64,000 nt of DNA from CAZRCG01 sp964598565. GTDB lineage: Bacteria; Bdellovibrionota; UBA2394. A model generated the notes under the pieces. The model had not been told where the DNA came from and did not search any database. It saw nothing but the letters and a program-made list of their open reading frames with translations. Made by a program: the position numbers and the translations under genes. This document shows, piece after piece, positions 26,269-35,021 of the stretch (its first letter is position 1; each line of letters begins with the position of its first letter). Location: assembly GCA_964598565.1 (NCBI GenBank), contig CAZRCG010000004.1:195239-259238 (forward strand), read 5' to 3'.

Positions 26269-26986
26269 AGGGGGTGTGGGTAAAACAAGCTTCGCTCTTT
26301 GGCTCGCCCGCCAGGAGAACGCTCGCCTCTATGAAATTCATGAAGGCCTAGATTCAATTAAGGCACAGTGGCCTAAGAGTGCTAGATCAGATCTGCCCGC
26401 CCACAAAACACTCTCGCGAAAAGCACTTTATAGCGAATTTGTATCGTCAACCCTTCATCTTCCGTTTCTGCGCACGATGCTTTCGAAAAGCTCTCTTTTT
26501 AAGAATCTCCTAGAGTTGGCACCCAACTTATTTGAACTCTTAGCACTGCAGGAACTTATTCGTGCTGCTGGCAAAGACAAAAGCGACAAGCCTTTGATTA
26601 TCGATGCGCCATCGACAGGAAATTTTTTGAGCTTTTTAGACTGCGTTCAAACGGCCCTCGATGTCTTCGACGGCGGCGCTATGCGAGCGGCCGCCGAAAA
26701 AGTACAAGACGCCTTTCACAATCAGTCGTTCACCGTTAGCATCGTCTCTCTACCCGAAAACTCTTCACTAGACGAACTTCGCGAGATTGAACGACGAGTA
26801 CACGCCCTTGTACCTCATTGGAATTTTAAACACGTTATGAATCGGCTTCATCCGATCGTCGAAAAAACAGATGACTTAGAAACTGAGCTCAAAGAACTTG
26901 CCCTTAAACGACCTCAACGAGAACGAGAGCGAATCGCCGGGCAGACATTTCACTGGACGTTCGCCGAAGGAGATCTTCTGCCATGA
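26240..26986 (+). CDS. ArsA/Get3-like ATPase, subunit 1
   Basis: 248 residues from the ATG at 26240; TTG at 26231 is an alternative with the ribosome site too close. The deviant Walker A TGKGGVGKTS (residues 8-17) keeps the signature Lys of the SIMIBI/ArsA group. Switch II-like IIDAPSTGNFL matches the ArsA DTAPTGH pattern. The strand that normally reads STDPAHS is replaced by EIHEGLD, so the nucleotide switch I is degenerate. Its 3' end overlaps the next ArsA-like gene by four bases (ATGA). The pair probably acts as a heterodimer; targeting of membrane or motility proteins is one possibility. Confidence 0.75.
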   Translation: MGLLHFITGKGGVGKTSFALWLARQENARLYEIHEGLDSIKAQWPKSARSDLPAHKTLSRKALYSEFVSSTLHLPFLRTMLSKSSLFKNLLELAPNLFELLALQELIRAAGKDKSDKPLIIDAPSTGNFLSFLDCVQTALDVFDGGAMRAAAEKVQDAFHNQSFTVSIVSLPENSSLDELREIERRVHALVPHWNFKHVMNRLHPIVEKTDDLETELKELALKRPQRERERIAGQTFHWTFAEGDLLP

Positions 26987-27924
26987 AAACGATCTTTGTT
27001 TGGGGCGCGGGAGGAGTCGGCAAAAGTCACTATTGTCTGAGGCTTGCGGCGCGTTCTGAAGGTATTGTAAAAATTTTGACGCTAGATCCGAGCCGTAGAC
27101 TATTTCAGTTGGCAGCCGCCGATCCATCGGAATCATCCCAAGAAATCTGCGTCGCAGGAAAATCATTTGAACTTATTGCCACCGATGCCGCCCGCCTTTT
27201 TGACGACCTTCACAAGAAAAAAAGCTCCAAACCAACGGTAGAACTTCTCTACCAGCAAATGGTGAAGGGCCTGAAAGAGTTTCGAAACTACATGGATCTT
27301 ATTCAGATCGGCGATGAAATTCATCGCAGTCGCTGTGATATTTTGATCATTGATACGCCGCCATTTCAAGAAGCGTTGGGCCTCTATCGAGCCATGCAGC
27401 ATCTTCAAAAGTTTTTTGAAACTTCTTTGGTCGCCTGGGCCCTAAAAATCAATCAAAACTCCCTGCTGCAGAAGGCCTTTCGACGACTTTTCGACCTCTT
27501 GAGATTCTTTTCAGGTAAAGCTGCCGCCACCCACTTGTTTGATTTTATTACATGGATGTCAGAGCATAACGACCGATTTGCGAATTCTGCCCAGGCGCTT
27601 CAAACGCTCCTCACGTCGTCCTCGACAACTTTTGCGGCCGTGCTTCAACCCGAAACGTCGTTAGAGTTTTTAAAGTTGTTTGCTCAATCTTTTTCTCACC
27701 AGCATACAACATTTTTTGTGATGAATCGCTCTGTTGCCGCGTTCACATTGCCAGATCGATCGGATGCTTTTTTGAATGAACTACGTCGACTCCGCAAAGG
27801 GGAAAGCTCTTTGCACAACGAAATCAAACGGCTATTTCCTACGTCAAATTATGAGACCATCCCTCTTATGTTCATGGGAGAAGACACTCTTGAAGAGTTA
27901 GAGCGCTATATTGCTATTCGATGA
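26983..27924 (+). CDS. ArsA/Get3-like ATPase, subunit 2
   Basis: 313 residues. The P-loop WGAGGVGKSHYC (7-18) has Ala in place of the signature Lys of the deviant Walker A, while the ADP-contact strand ILTLDPSRR retains the Asp-Pro and the Walker B/switch II region is ILIIDTPPF. A helical, Phe- and Leu-rich insert (about 140-200, FFSGKAAATHLFDFITWM) resembles the client-binding subdomain of Get3-like proteins. The motif losses are complementary to those of the upstream subunit. The gene ends 34 bases from the convergent radical SAM gene. Confidence 0.75.
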   Translation: MKTIFVWGAGGVGKSHYCLRLAARSEGIVKILTLDPSRRLFQLAAADPSESSQEICVAGKSFELIATDAARLFDDLHKKKSSKPTVELLYQQMVKGLKEFRNYMDLIQIGDEIHRSRCDILIIDTPPFQEALGLYRAMQHLQKFFETSLVAWALKINQNSLLQKAFRRLFDLLRFFSGKAAATHLFDFITWMSEHNDRFANSAQALQTLLTSSSTTFAAVLQPETSLEFLKLFAQSFSHQHTTFFVMNRSVAAFTLPDRSDAFLNELRRLRKGESSLHNEIKRLFPTSNYETIPLMFMGEDTLEELERYIAIR

Positions 27925-27957
27925 GGCCAATACAGCAGACGCTCCTTTTGCTACGCG

Positions 27958-29541
27958 CTACTTAGTAATGAATGACCAAGGCAGCACCTCGCCCAACCCT
28001 TTGGGTCGAAAGACGGTCTTTTCAATGAGCTCTTGAAAACGCGGAAGCTGAGCTCTCCAATTATCGCCCCCTTGATGGGTCGCTTCGAGAAAATCGGCCA
28101 CCTCTTCTCCCCCAACCGAAAGCAGCGACTGCAAAATTGCGGTATCCCAACCTTCATGATTGATCTGAAGATGCGGCAAGTCCTTCACACGCTCCATGAG
28201 TAAATCAAAGCGAGCCTGCAGCTCATCTACTCGAACATGGGCGCAAGACTCAAAGGGAGTCGTCGGTTTAGGAATAAAGGGATTCAAACTCACCGTCATC
28301 GTACCGATTCGACCTAGCGAACGTGACATCGCAAAAAAAATGCGGTGGGCTTCTTTCACCAACGCTGCGAGCTCTTCGATATCATTTCTAGTCTCCGTCG
28401 GAAGACCGATGATAAAATAAAATTTAAAATTGCGCACTCCTGCTTTAAGCGCCGTTTCCACAACCGATGTGAGAGTCTCTAATTTGGTGCGTTTATGAAT
28501 TATTTCTTGAAGACGCTGGCTTCCGGTTTCAAGAGCCAATGTTAGGGTACGTTGTTTGCTATAGACGAGCAGCTCCATCAACTTGGGACCCACCGCCTCA
28601 ATGCGAAGGGAACTTAAACTAATTTCTCCACCTCGCCCCACGATATAGTCTGCCATTTCGACTAGCTCGGGATGATCAGATAGAGCAGCTCCCAGAAGCC
28701 CAACGCGACCTACTCGCTCAATGCCTTCATCAAAGGCAGCTTGTAAAAAACTCAATCGTCGAAATCGTGTTGAAGCTTCAGTATACGATACCGAGCAAAA
28801 TCGGCATCGTTGAGGGCAGCCCCGTGAAACCTCTACAAGAAAGAGCTGCGAGAACTCTGTATTATTTGTCACAATTTCTGTTTTCGTTTGAAACGAATTG
28901 AGAAATTTAAGCGTGCGCCGTTTGATCATGCGACCGGGATGAAAACCCTCGACCACCGGAGAATAAGTTCCCGGCACTTGAGCCACCATATCTTCTAGTA
29001 GTCTTGTTTTATGGTGTCTTAAAAAAGGAGAGCGTCGAAGAACCTGAGTTAATTCGGCAAGCACCTCTTCTCCGTCTCCAAAGACGAAAAGATCCATAAA
29101 GGGCATGATCGGGCCAGGATTCATAGACACTGCTGCCCCGCCCACCATCACGAGAGGGTCTTGATCACTCCGATCGCTTGAGCGCAGCGCAAGGCCCATT
29201 TGTTTCAAAGCTCTTAGAATGTGAATCGCATCGTTCTCAAAACTCAGTGAAAACGCCACCACATCAAAATCACGCGCTGGTCTTCGACTTTCGATAGAAA
29301 GAATCTCTCCACCTTGATCCGAAAGAAAACCTCTCTCAAGAACGACTTCGTCAATATCATTCCAAAGGCCATAGAGGGAATGCATTCCAAGATTACTCAT
29401 GCCCACGTAGTAGGTATGAGGATAAACCAACAGAATTCTGAGACGTCCTTTCCAAGGTTTATAGCGTACGCCCTCTTCGTGAAGCTCAAAAAGATTTCTA
29501 GCCTTCATCGTTTCAGCAGTAGATTTTAAGCTTCGTTTCAT
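27958..29541 (-). CDS. B12-binding-domain radical SAM protein
   Basis: 527 residues. The N-terminal half (about 30-200) is a cobalamin-binding-type fold: ILLVYPHTYYVGMSNLGMHSLYGLW, DVVAFSLSFE and VMVGGAAVSMNPGPIMPFMDLFVFGDGEE. The radical SAM motif is Cys242-x3-Cys246-x2-Cys249 (RGCPQRCRFCSVS), followed by ETGSQRLQ and IIGLPTET segments. The family resembles the TIGR03960-type Fe-S oxidoreductases, of unresolved substrate. It is encoded alone, convergent with the ArsA pair, and has no obvious cofactor-synthesis neighbour. Confidence 0.87.
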   Translation of the reverse strand: MKRSLKSTAETMKARNLFELHEEGVRYKPWKGRLRILLVYPHTYYVGMSNLGMHSLYGLWNDIDEVVLERGFLSDQGGEILSIESRRPARDFDVVAFSLSFENDAIHILRALKQMGLALRSSDRSDQDPLVMVGGAAVSMNPGPIMPFMDLFVFGDGEEVLAELTQVLRRSPFLRHHKTRLLEDMVAQVPGTYSPVVEGFHPGRMIKRRTLKFLNSFQTKTEIVTNNTEFSQLFLVEVSRGCPQRCRFCSVSYTEASTRFRRLSFLQAAFDEGIERVGRVGLLGAALSDHPELVEMADYIVGRGGEISLSSLRIEAVGPKLMELLVYSKQRTLTLALETGSQRLQEIIHKRTKLETLTSVVETALKAGVRNFKFYFIIGLPTETRNDIEELAALVKEAHRIFFAMSRSLGRIGTMTVSLNPFIPKPTTPFESCAHVRVDELQARFDLLMERVKDLPHLQINHEGWDTAILQSLLSVGGEEVADFLEATHQGGDNWRAQLPRFQELIEKTVFRPKGLGEVLPWSFITK

Positions 29542-29685
29542 AAGATCTGTATCACTAGGGGTCTACTCAAAATACCTGTAGGAATTAAAAGTCACTAAGA
29601 TTAAAGTATCGTGAAGTTATACCCGACTTCCGTCATCGTCTTAATGCAGAATCGTCTGAATTGGCAAGCTCTTAGCCCCGCCACC

Positions 29686-29717
29686 CTTGTCTGAACATGG
29701 CCCCCTGTCAGGACAAG
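29686..29717. repeat. Imperfect hairpin between radical SAM and CoA-binding genes
   Basis: CTTGTCTGA (29686-29694) and TCAGGACAAG (29708-29717) form a nine-pair stem with one bulged base and a 13-base loop. On the minus strand no T-run follows, so a terminator is not supported. Confidence 0.3.
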
Positions 29718-29759
29718 CACCCCTTTTGGCAGGCAATTTTCCAGAACATCTATGCTCCT

Positions 29760-30173
29760 TTAAAACTGTCCCGTCGTCAGCAAAACAAGAGTGCAGGCTT
29801 CAACGCAAACAATGCCTGCTTTGGTTAAAGCCGCTTTAAGAGTATCCCCTTCTGTGCCAGGATTCAGAATGACCCGAGACGGCTTGAGCGCGATGATCGA
29901 CGCCACAAGGGCCTCCTGATGCTGAGGTCCGACGTACATGGTTAGGGTATCTATTGGCCCTTGCACTTCCTGAAGGGACGCAAAACAACGGATACCTTCA
30001 ATTACCTGCAACTTAGGGTGTATAGGAATGACCCGATGCCCCTTCTCTCGCAACAAAACTAAAGCCTTATAAGAATATCGTTCAGGATTATCGCTGGCAC
30101 CCAATACCACGACCGTTTCGGACTTTGTGGATTTTAACGCGCCCAATGGGCTAGATTGTCTGGTCGCATCCAT
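29760..30173 (-). CDS. CoA-binding domain protein
   Basis: 137 residues from the ATG at 30173. The Rossmann-like CoA-binding domain reads VVVLGASDNPERYSYKALVLLREKGHRVIPIHP, then GIRCFASLQEVQGPIDTLTMYVGPQ and SRVILNPGTEGDTL. The family is found as stand-alone YccU-like proteins of uncertain role. A longer reading to 30302 passes through the tRNA-Pro gene and is an artefact. It lies 62 bases downstream of the tRNA and may be cotranscribed with it. Confidence 0.85.
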   Translation of the reverse strand: MDATRQSSPLGALKSTKSETVVVLGASDNPERYSYKALVLLREKGHRVIPIHPKLQVIEGIRCFASLQEVQGPIDTLTMYVGPQHQEALVASIIALKPSRVILNPGTEGDTLKAALTKAGIVCVEACTLVLLTTGQF

Positions 30174-30234
30174 AAGATGAATAAAGGCTGTCCTTCCTGA
30201 GACATAGGTAACAGAAAATACCGGCGAAGAAATT

Positions 30235-30308
30235 TCGGGGTAGGCAGATTTGAACTGCCGACCTCTCGCACCCCAAACGAGCGCTCTACCAGGCTGAGCC
30301 ATACCCCG
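30235..30308 (-). tRNA. tRNA-Pro (anticodon GGG)
   Basis: The 74-base cloverleaf can be folded by eye. The 7-bp acceptor stem CGGGGTA/TACCCCG is perfect, with discriminator A. The D stem is GCTC/GAGC, the anticodon stem CTCGT/GCGAG has one G-U pair, the loop TTGGGGT gives anticodon GGG, and the T stem is GGCAG/CTGCC with loop TTCAAAT. CCA is not encoded. It reads CCC and CCU codons. An ORF reading straight through the gene is not a protein. Confidence 0.96.
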
Positions 30309-30361
30309 ATTTAGATTAAGACCCCATCGCTAACAACGGAGTCACTCTAAACGGAGATTTA

Positions 30362-30709
30362 TCAGCCAACAATCTTTTCTTGCTTGGATGTTTGAAGAAC
30401 ACGCGGGGCAAAATCGCGGTTGAGCATCGCTCTTAGAACCTGAGAAGGCTTGAAACTTAATACCGATCGAGCTGAAATCGTCATCTCTTGTTTTGTTTGA
30501 GGATTTCGACCAACTCGAGGTTTTTTCTTACGCACCTCAAAATTACCAAAACCAGAGATCTTCACCTTACCAGTCGTTCTTAGGGTATGTTTGAGCGTCT
30601 CAAAAAGAAACTCGACCACATCGACAGCCTCTTTTTTGGTTAGCCCTACCTTTTCAAAGACGATTTCGACTAGGTCGGCCTTGGTCAATGTTTGCTTTTC
30701 GTCCTGCAT
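30362..30709 (-). CDS. ihfA: Integration host factor alpha-like DNA-binding protein (HU/IHF family)
   Basis: 115 residues from an ATG at 30709 with a GGGG site; a GTG 15 bases upstream is an alternative. The HU/IHF fold is clear: TLTKADLVEIVFEKVGLTKKEAV, TGKVKISGFGNFEVRKK, then the beta-arm PRVGRNPQTKQEM and SVLSFKPSQVLR. The position right after pheT matches the pheST-ihfA order of many proteobacteria, which favours IHF alpha over HU. The C-terminal 20 residues extend past the usual end. Confidence 0.87.
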   Translation of the reverse strand: MQDEKQTLTKADLVEIVFEKVGLTKKEAVDVVEFLFETLKHTLRTTGKVKISGFGNFEVRKKKPRVGRNPQTKQEMTISARSVLSFKPSQVLRAMLNRDFAPRVLQTSKQEKIVG

Positions 30710-30810
30710 AAGAATCCCCTTCACGTTCTATTCTACAAAGTGTGAAATTTGTGCGGCAAGGCACCGACTGAAAAATTTGTAGAATTTTTAGATCCTTAGC
30801 CAGTATAGAC

Positions 30811-33216
30811 CTAACGCAATGCGATTCCCTTATGAGCAAAAGCCTTCAAAGCAAGGTCAACCATGCCATCATGGATGGCTTTGGCTTCTTCGATCGAGAG
30901 GGTCTTTTCGGCCGATTGATAGCGCATCGAGAAGGTAAATGACTTTCGTGCCTCATTCTCGGGCTCGAAAACGTCATACAGACGTAATTCCTTCAAAAGG
31001 GGTTGTTGCGAAGCGTGGAACGCATCCTGCAGCTCTTTGGCCGTTACATCACGATCGATCCAGAGCGATGCGTCTAAGGTGATCGACGGAAAAGGTGTCG
31101 CCTCACCGAAGCGCCTTGATCGCCACTGACCTTGAGTTTGCCACTCCCCTACAAAAAGTCGCCCGGGTAAATCGAGCCGTTTCATCACGAGAGGATGGAG
31201 CTCCCCAAAGTAGCCGCCTCTCATTTCGATGCGATGAGCAGGGTGCAGGTGGGGGCGATCTTGTGACCGCTGCCCAGCCCACTTAAAATCATTCCACACG
31301 GCTTCCATCTTGCCCTTAAAAACAAAAAATGGATCACAGGTCGATTTCCATAAAACTTTGGCTTCATGAGGGCGGGGATACCATGCACACGCAATGCGCC
31401 CTTGCTCGGGAAATGCGGAACTTTCGTAGCGACTTTCTCCTTGGTGTAAAAAAATCGTACCAGCCTCAACGACCCATAGATCTTCTTCGCCGCAGTGCGC
31501 ATTATCTCGAATCTTAAGGACCAATTCAGGAAGAAGTCGCGCCCTGAGCTGAGAGCGCTCTGCATTCAGAGGATTTGCCAGTGTGACGAGCGGTATTTCT
31601 TGATAGCCCAAGAGTTTCTCTCGAGTTTCATGACTAAAATTGAGATTGATGAGCTCTGAAAATCCCTGGTTCACGAAACGATCGATTAAATTATCCTCCA
31701 TGATATAAGAGGCTCGTGACGATTCAAGAACAGGAATACTTTTTTGAAACGACAGCGGGCGTTGCTCCAAATTGTTGTAACCCATAAGACGCGCGATGTC
31801 TTCCATGACGTCTTCCAATAAATACCCATCCACTCGATACCACGGAAAAACCACCAAGGGACTTTGGCCCTTGGCGATGATCTCATACTCTAAACGTCGT
31901 AGAGCCTCAAAAATCTCGTCATCTGTTTTAGAGAGCTTCCCTAATTTCTTTTCGACAGCAACGCGTGACCACAGAACCTCTTTCGGTCGAAGCTTGACGT
32001 CGATGCTTTTGCCGGCAGTATAATCCGTAAACCCAGAAGCTTCTTTCAGTAGAGCTAGAACGCGCTCCAACACATCGTCGAAACGATAGGGCGTTAGGCC
32101 TCGTTCAAAGCGCAAACTTGACTCCGAGTTTAAACCATGGCGACGGGCCGAGGCTCGAATGAGGGCGGGCTGAAAGCAAGCGACCTCCACCAAGATATTT
32201 TTAGTCGACTCTGACACAGAAGACGATGAGCCTCCCATGATGCCCGCAAGACTAAGAGGGCCGGAACGATCCGCCACCACCAAATCTTCGGGGCTCAATT
32301 CAATTTCTTGCTCATTCAAGAGACGAAGTCGCTCGCCTGACTTAGCTCGCCGAATAGTAACGGAGTAAGGATCCATCTTATCGGCATCAAAAAAATGTAT
32401 GGGATGACCCAGCTCAAACAAAACTTGATTCGTGATATCGACGAGATTCGAAATCGAGCGCGCCCCAGAGGCCTTCAAAAAGGCCACGACATCGGGCGCC
32501 GACGGCTGCCACTGCACCCCATGCACAAGGCACGCCGCAAAGCCCATGGTATCGGCCATATTCTCAATACCAGGATTTATCGCGGGAGCGCTTGAGGAAG
32601 CTCCCCACTTAAATTTGTGGACGGCGGGCTGCTTCAGCTTCTGACTTAATTTTGCAGCTAACTCTCTCGCCAAACCCTTTACCGACATCGCATCAGGTCG
32701 GTTGGGGGTAATATCAATGGTTAAAATATCGTCGGACCATGGGAAAAGTTCGTTCACTTTGCGACCCAGGTCGGCATCTGACACTTTTGATGGCGGTAAA
32801 ATCCATAGACCATCACTTTCATCACTAAGAGCCAATTCAGCCTGAGCACAACACATACCCTTTGAAATTTCTCCTCGAATGGCGGCTTCCTTAATTTCGA
32901 GACCCTTTAAATCTTTGCCAGGTATGATCGCTCCGACTGGAGCCACCACGATGAAGTCGCCTTCTTTCATATTGGCGGCGCCGCAGACAATAGGCAGCGT
33001 TTCATGTCCAATGGTAACTTTTAAAAGACTGAGTCGATCGGCTCTCGGATGCTTCGTCTTTTCGAGAATCTTGCCGATAACTACGACGTCAAGTCCTTGG
33101 CCCACGGACTCAATACCATCGTTAGGAAAACCAAGCTCACCAAGAACATTCCCAACCTCTCGCGCAGAGAGATCACTCTCTAACCAAGAACGCAAAGCTC
33201 GCAAGCTCAATTTCAT
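30811..33216 (-). CDS. pheT: Phenylalanine-tRNA ligase beta subunit
   Basis: 801 residues, full length. Domains: N-terminal EMAP/tRNA-binding-like region (VVIGKILEKTKHPRADRLSLLKVTIG), B3/B4 editing region (RSISNLVDITNQVLFELGHPIHFFDADK), B5 (VVFPWYRVDGYLLEDVMEDIARLMGYNNL) and the C-terminal ferredoxin-like anticodon-binding domain (FPSITLDASLWIDRDVTAKEL ... AIHDGMVDLALKAF). It pairs with PheS to charge tRNA-Phe. Its start overlaps pheS by four bases. Confidence 0.97.
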   Translation of the reverse strand: MKLSLRALRSWLESDLSAREVGNVLGELGFPNDGIESVGQGLDVVVIGKILEKTKHPRADRLSLLKVTIGHETLPIVCGAANMKEGDFIVVAPVGAIIPGKDLKGLEIKEAAIRGEISKGMCCAQAELALSDESDGLWILPPSKVSDADLGRKVNELFPWSDDILTIDITPNRPDAMSVKGLARELAAKLSQKLKQPAVHKFKWGASSSAPAINPGIENMADTMGFAACLVHGVQWQPSAPDVVAFLKASGARSISNLVDITNQVLFELGHPIHFFDADKMDPYSVTIRRAKSGERLRLLNEQEIELSPEDLVVADRSGPLSLAGIMGGSSSSVSESTKNILVEVACFQPALIRASARRHGLNSESSLRFERGLTPYRFDDVLERVLALLKEASGFTDYTAGKSIDVKLRPKEVLWSRVAVEKKLGKLSKTDDEIFEALRRLEYEIIAKGQSPLVVFPWYRVDGYLLEDVMEDIARLMGYNNLEQRPLSFQKSIPVLESSRASYIMEDNLIDRFVNQGFSELINLNFSHETREKLLGYQEIPLVTLANPLNAERSQLRARLLPELVLKIRDNAHCGEEDLWVVEAGTIFLHQGESRYESSAFPEQGRIACAWYPRPHEAKVLWKSTCDPFFVFKGKMEAVWNDFKWAGQRSQDRPHLHPAHRIEMRGGYFGELHPLVMKRLDLPGRLFVGEWQTQGQWRSRRFGEATPFPSITLDASLWIDRDVTAKELQDAFHASQQPLLKELRLYDVFEPENEARKSFTFSMRYQSAEKTLSIEEAKAIHDGMVDLALKAFAHKGIALR

Positions 33217-34319
33217 GCCACCGTACCTCGCAAAAACGAGAGCCGATTATCATAAAAAAATCGTAAATCTGAAATGCCATATTTTAGCATTGCCAAGCGC
33301 TCAACTCCGACGCCAAAGGCCCACCCCTGAACTTTCGAAGGATCCCACTCACACGCTCGAAACACTTCTGGATGTACAAGACCAGCTCCCGCTACTTCCA
33401 GCCATCCGCTGTTTTTGCATATACGACAACCCTTCTGCTCGCAAAAAACACAGGCCATATCGACTTCAGCCGATGGCTCGGTGAAGGGAAAATAAGAAGG
33501 TCTAAAACGAATTCCTAGCTCTCGGCCAAAAAATCCCGATAAAAATTCAGTCATGAAAATACGTAAATCACCCATCGTTGAGTTTTGATCGACGACCAAA
33601 CCCTCAATCTGATGAAACATAGGAGAGTGCGTTCGATCATCATCGCAACGATACACGCGACCAGGAACCGCCACTCTCAACGGAAGAAAACAATCGCCTT
33701 GCCCTGCTTGGTCTTTGATAAATTGATCTTTCGCAGCCTGGACCTTGGCCGCCTCTAAAAGAGCTCGCACTTGAACGGGCGAAGTGTGAGTGCGAAGCAC
33801 CAACGGCTGTTCTGCAGATTGAATAAAAAACGTGGCCTGCATATCGCGAGCCGCATGGCCGGGTTTAAAATTGAGACGATCAAAGCAATAATCTTCACTT
33901 TCAATTTCAGGTCCGTAAATGCTGCGCAAACCCAGCTCGCCTAAAACGGCTAGCGCCTCTCTCATGGCTTGTCTCAACGGGTGAATCTGGCCAACAAGAA
34001 CGCGCTGTCCGGGCAATGTTATATCGAGTTGAAACTCAGCTAATCGCTTATCGATCTCTTGAGCTTCGAACGAACTGCGTCGATCGACAATCAGAACCTC
34101 CAAACGAGCCCGAACCTCCGACCCCGTGGCCCCAATCTCACGCCTCTCCTCAGGACTACGATTTCTCAAGGAGGCCATGATCTCAGAAATGAGACCTTTT
34201 TTTCCTAAGTATTTAACTCGAATTTTATCAATATCATCCGAAGAGGCCGACTGAGCGATCTCCGATTCGGCCTCCGAAAGAAACTGTCTTAGAGACGTCT
34301 TGAGGGCATCAATGGACAT
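33213..34319 (-). CDS. pheS: Phenylalanine-tRNA ligase alpha subunit
   Basis: 368 residues. The N-terminal coiled coil is followed by the class II core: HPLRQAMREALAVLGELGLRSIYGPEIES, GHAARDMQATFFI (motif 2 region), THSPMFHQIEGLVVD and GWAFGVGVERLAMLKYGI (motif 3). A Cys-rich CVFCEQKGCRICKNSGWLE insert, common in PheS, may bind zinc. It charges tRNA-Phe together with PheT, whose gene overlaps its stop. Confidence 0.97.
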   Translation of the reverse strand: MSIDALKTSLRQFLSEAESEIAQSASSDDIDKIRVKYLGKKGLISEIMASLRNRSPEERREIGATGSEVRARLEVLIVDRRSSFEAQEIDKRLAEFQLDITLPGQRVLVGQIHPLRQAMREALAVLGELGLRSIYGPEIESEDYCFDRLNFKPGHAARDMQATFFIQSAEQPLVLRTHTSPVQVRALLEAAKVQAAKDQFIKDQAGQGDCFLPLRVAVPGRVYRCDDDRTHSPMFHQIEGLVVDQNSTMGDLRIFMTEFLSGFFGRELGIRFRPSYFPFTEPSAEVDMACVFCEQKGCRICKNSGWLEVAGAGLVHPEVFRACEWDPSKVQGWAFGVGVERLAMLKYGISDLRFFYDNRLSFLRGTVA

Positions 34320-34335
34320 GAAGCAAGTTCAAGCC

Positions 34336-34689
34336 TCAAGCAGCCTTGAGAGCCAAAGTCTTTACAAGTTTCGAAAAAACAAGGGGCTCAGTCGCTGCAA
34401 GATCGGCCAACATTTTTCGATTCAGCGTAATCTGAGAATCTTTCAACGCCTTAATGAAGCGGCTATAAGAATAGCCTTCCGCCCTGAGAGCTGCGGTCAG
34501 ACGGGTAATCCAGAGCGAGCGCATATTGGATTTGAGCGCTTTACGATCTCGGTAGTTAAAGGCCATTGCCCGATCGAGCGTTTCGGACGCTGTCACCAAG
34601 GTATTTCGAGCGCGACCCCTAAAACCTTCTGTTTTATTTAAAACTCTCTTACGACGATTTTTGGATTTCGTCCCACCTTTAACACGCAT
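34336..34689 (-). CDS. rplT: Ribosomal protein L20
   Basis: 117 residues. It has the conserved basic N-terminal region (RVKGGTKSKNRRKRVL) and the RNA-binding helices NYRDRKALKSNMRSLWITRL and YSRFIKALKDSQITLNRKMLADLA. L20 assembles early on 23S rRNA and in E. coli also represses its own operon. It lies 18 bases after rpmI and 16 before pheS. The family usually has 115-120 residues. Confidence 0.97.
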   Translation of the reverse strand: MRVKGGTKSKNRRKRVLNKTEGFRGRARNTLVTASETLDRAMAFNYRDRKALKSNMRSLWITRLTAALRAEGYSYSRFIKALKDSQITLNRKMLADLAATEPLVFSKLVKTLALKAA

Positions 34690-34707
34690 GCTAGTCTCTC
34701 CAGATCA

Positions 34708-34911
34708 TCAAAAAGAATAAGGCATCAGAAGTTTGATATGCCCTAGTTCGGTTTCTCGCACATAAGTTTTTTTGCGATAGCGTCGCTTCACCTTTTTCGG
34801 ATGGGCTGTCAAAATATGTGATAAGTGATTTCGCTTACGCTTCACTTTTCCCTTTGCGGTAATCCGAAATCGTTTGCGAGCCGCCTTATTTGTTTTTAGT
34901 TTCAAAGCCAT
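34708..34911 (-). CDS. rpmI: Ribosomal protein L35
   Basis: 67 residues. MALKLKTNKAARKRFRITAKGKVKRKRNHLSHIL matches L35 (here only a few marks: KTNKAARKRF, GKVKRKR and HILTAHPKKVKRR). It is a small basic 50S protein. The upstream gene is infC (111 bases away) and downstream is rplT, the standard order. Confidence 0.96.
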   Translation of the reverse strand: MALKLKTNKAARKRFRITAKGKVKRKRNHLSHILTAHPKKVKRRYRKKTYVRETELGHIKLLMPYSF

Positions 34912-35021
34912 AGATACATAAGGTTTAGCGCCAGCTGAGCTACGAAATCAATGGAGAAATCCGAGATTTAGAGTCTGTTCAAAATAAACTCTGAAATCGT
35001 TGAAGGCGCCGCCAGAAAAAC

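Noticed and set aside
30174..30302. In-frame N-terminal extension of the CoA-binding protein (MAQPGRAL...)
   Set aside because: The bases are the tRNA-Pro gene read as protein; the conserved CoA-binding domain begins after the ATG at 30173.
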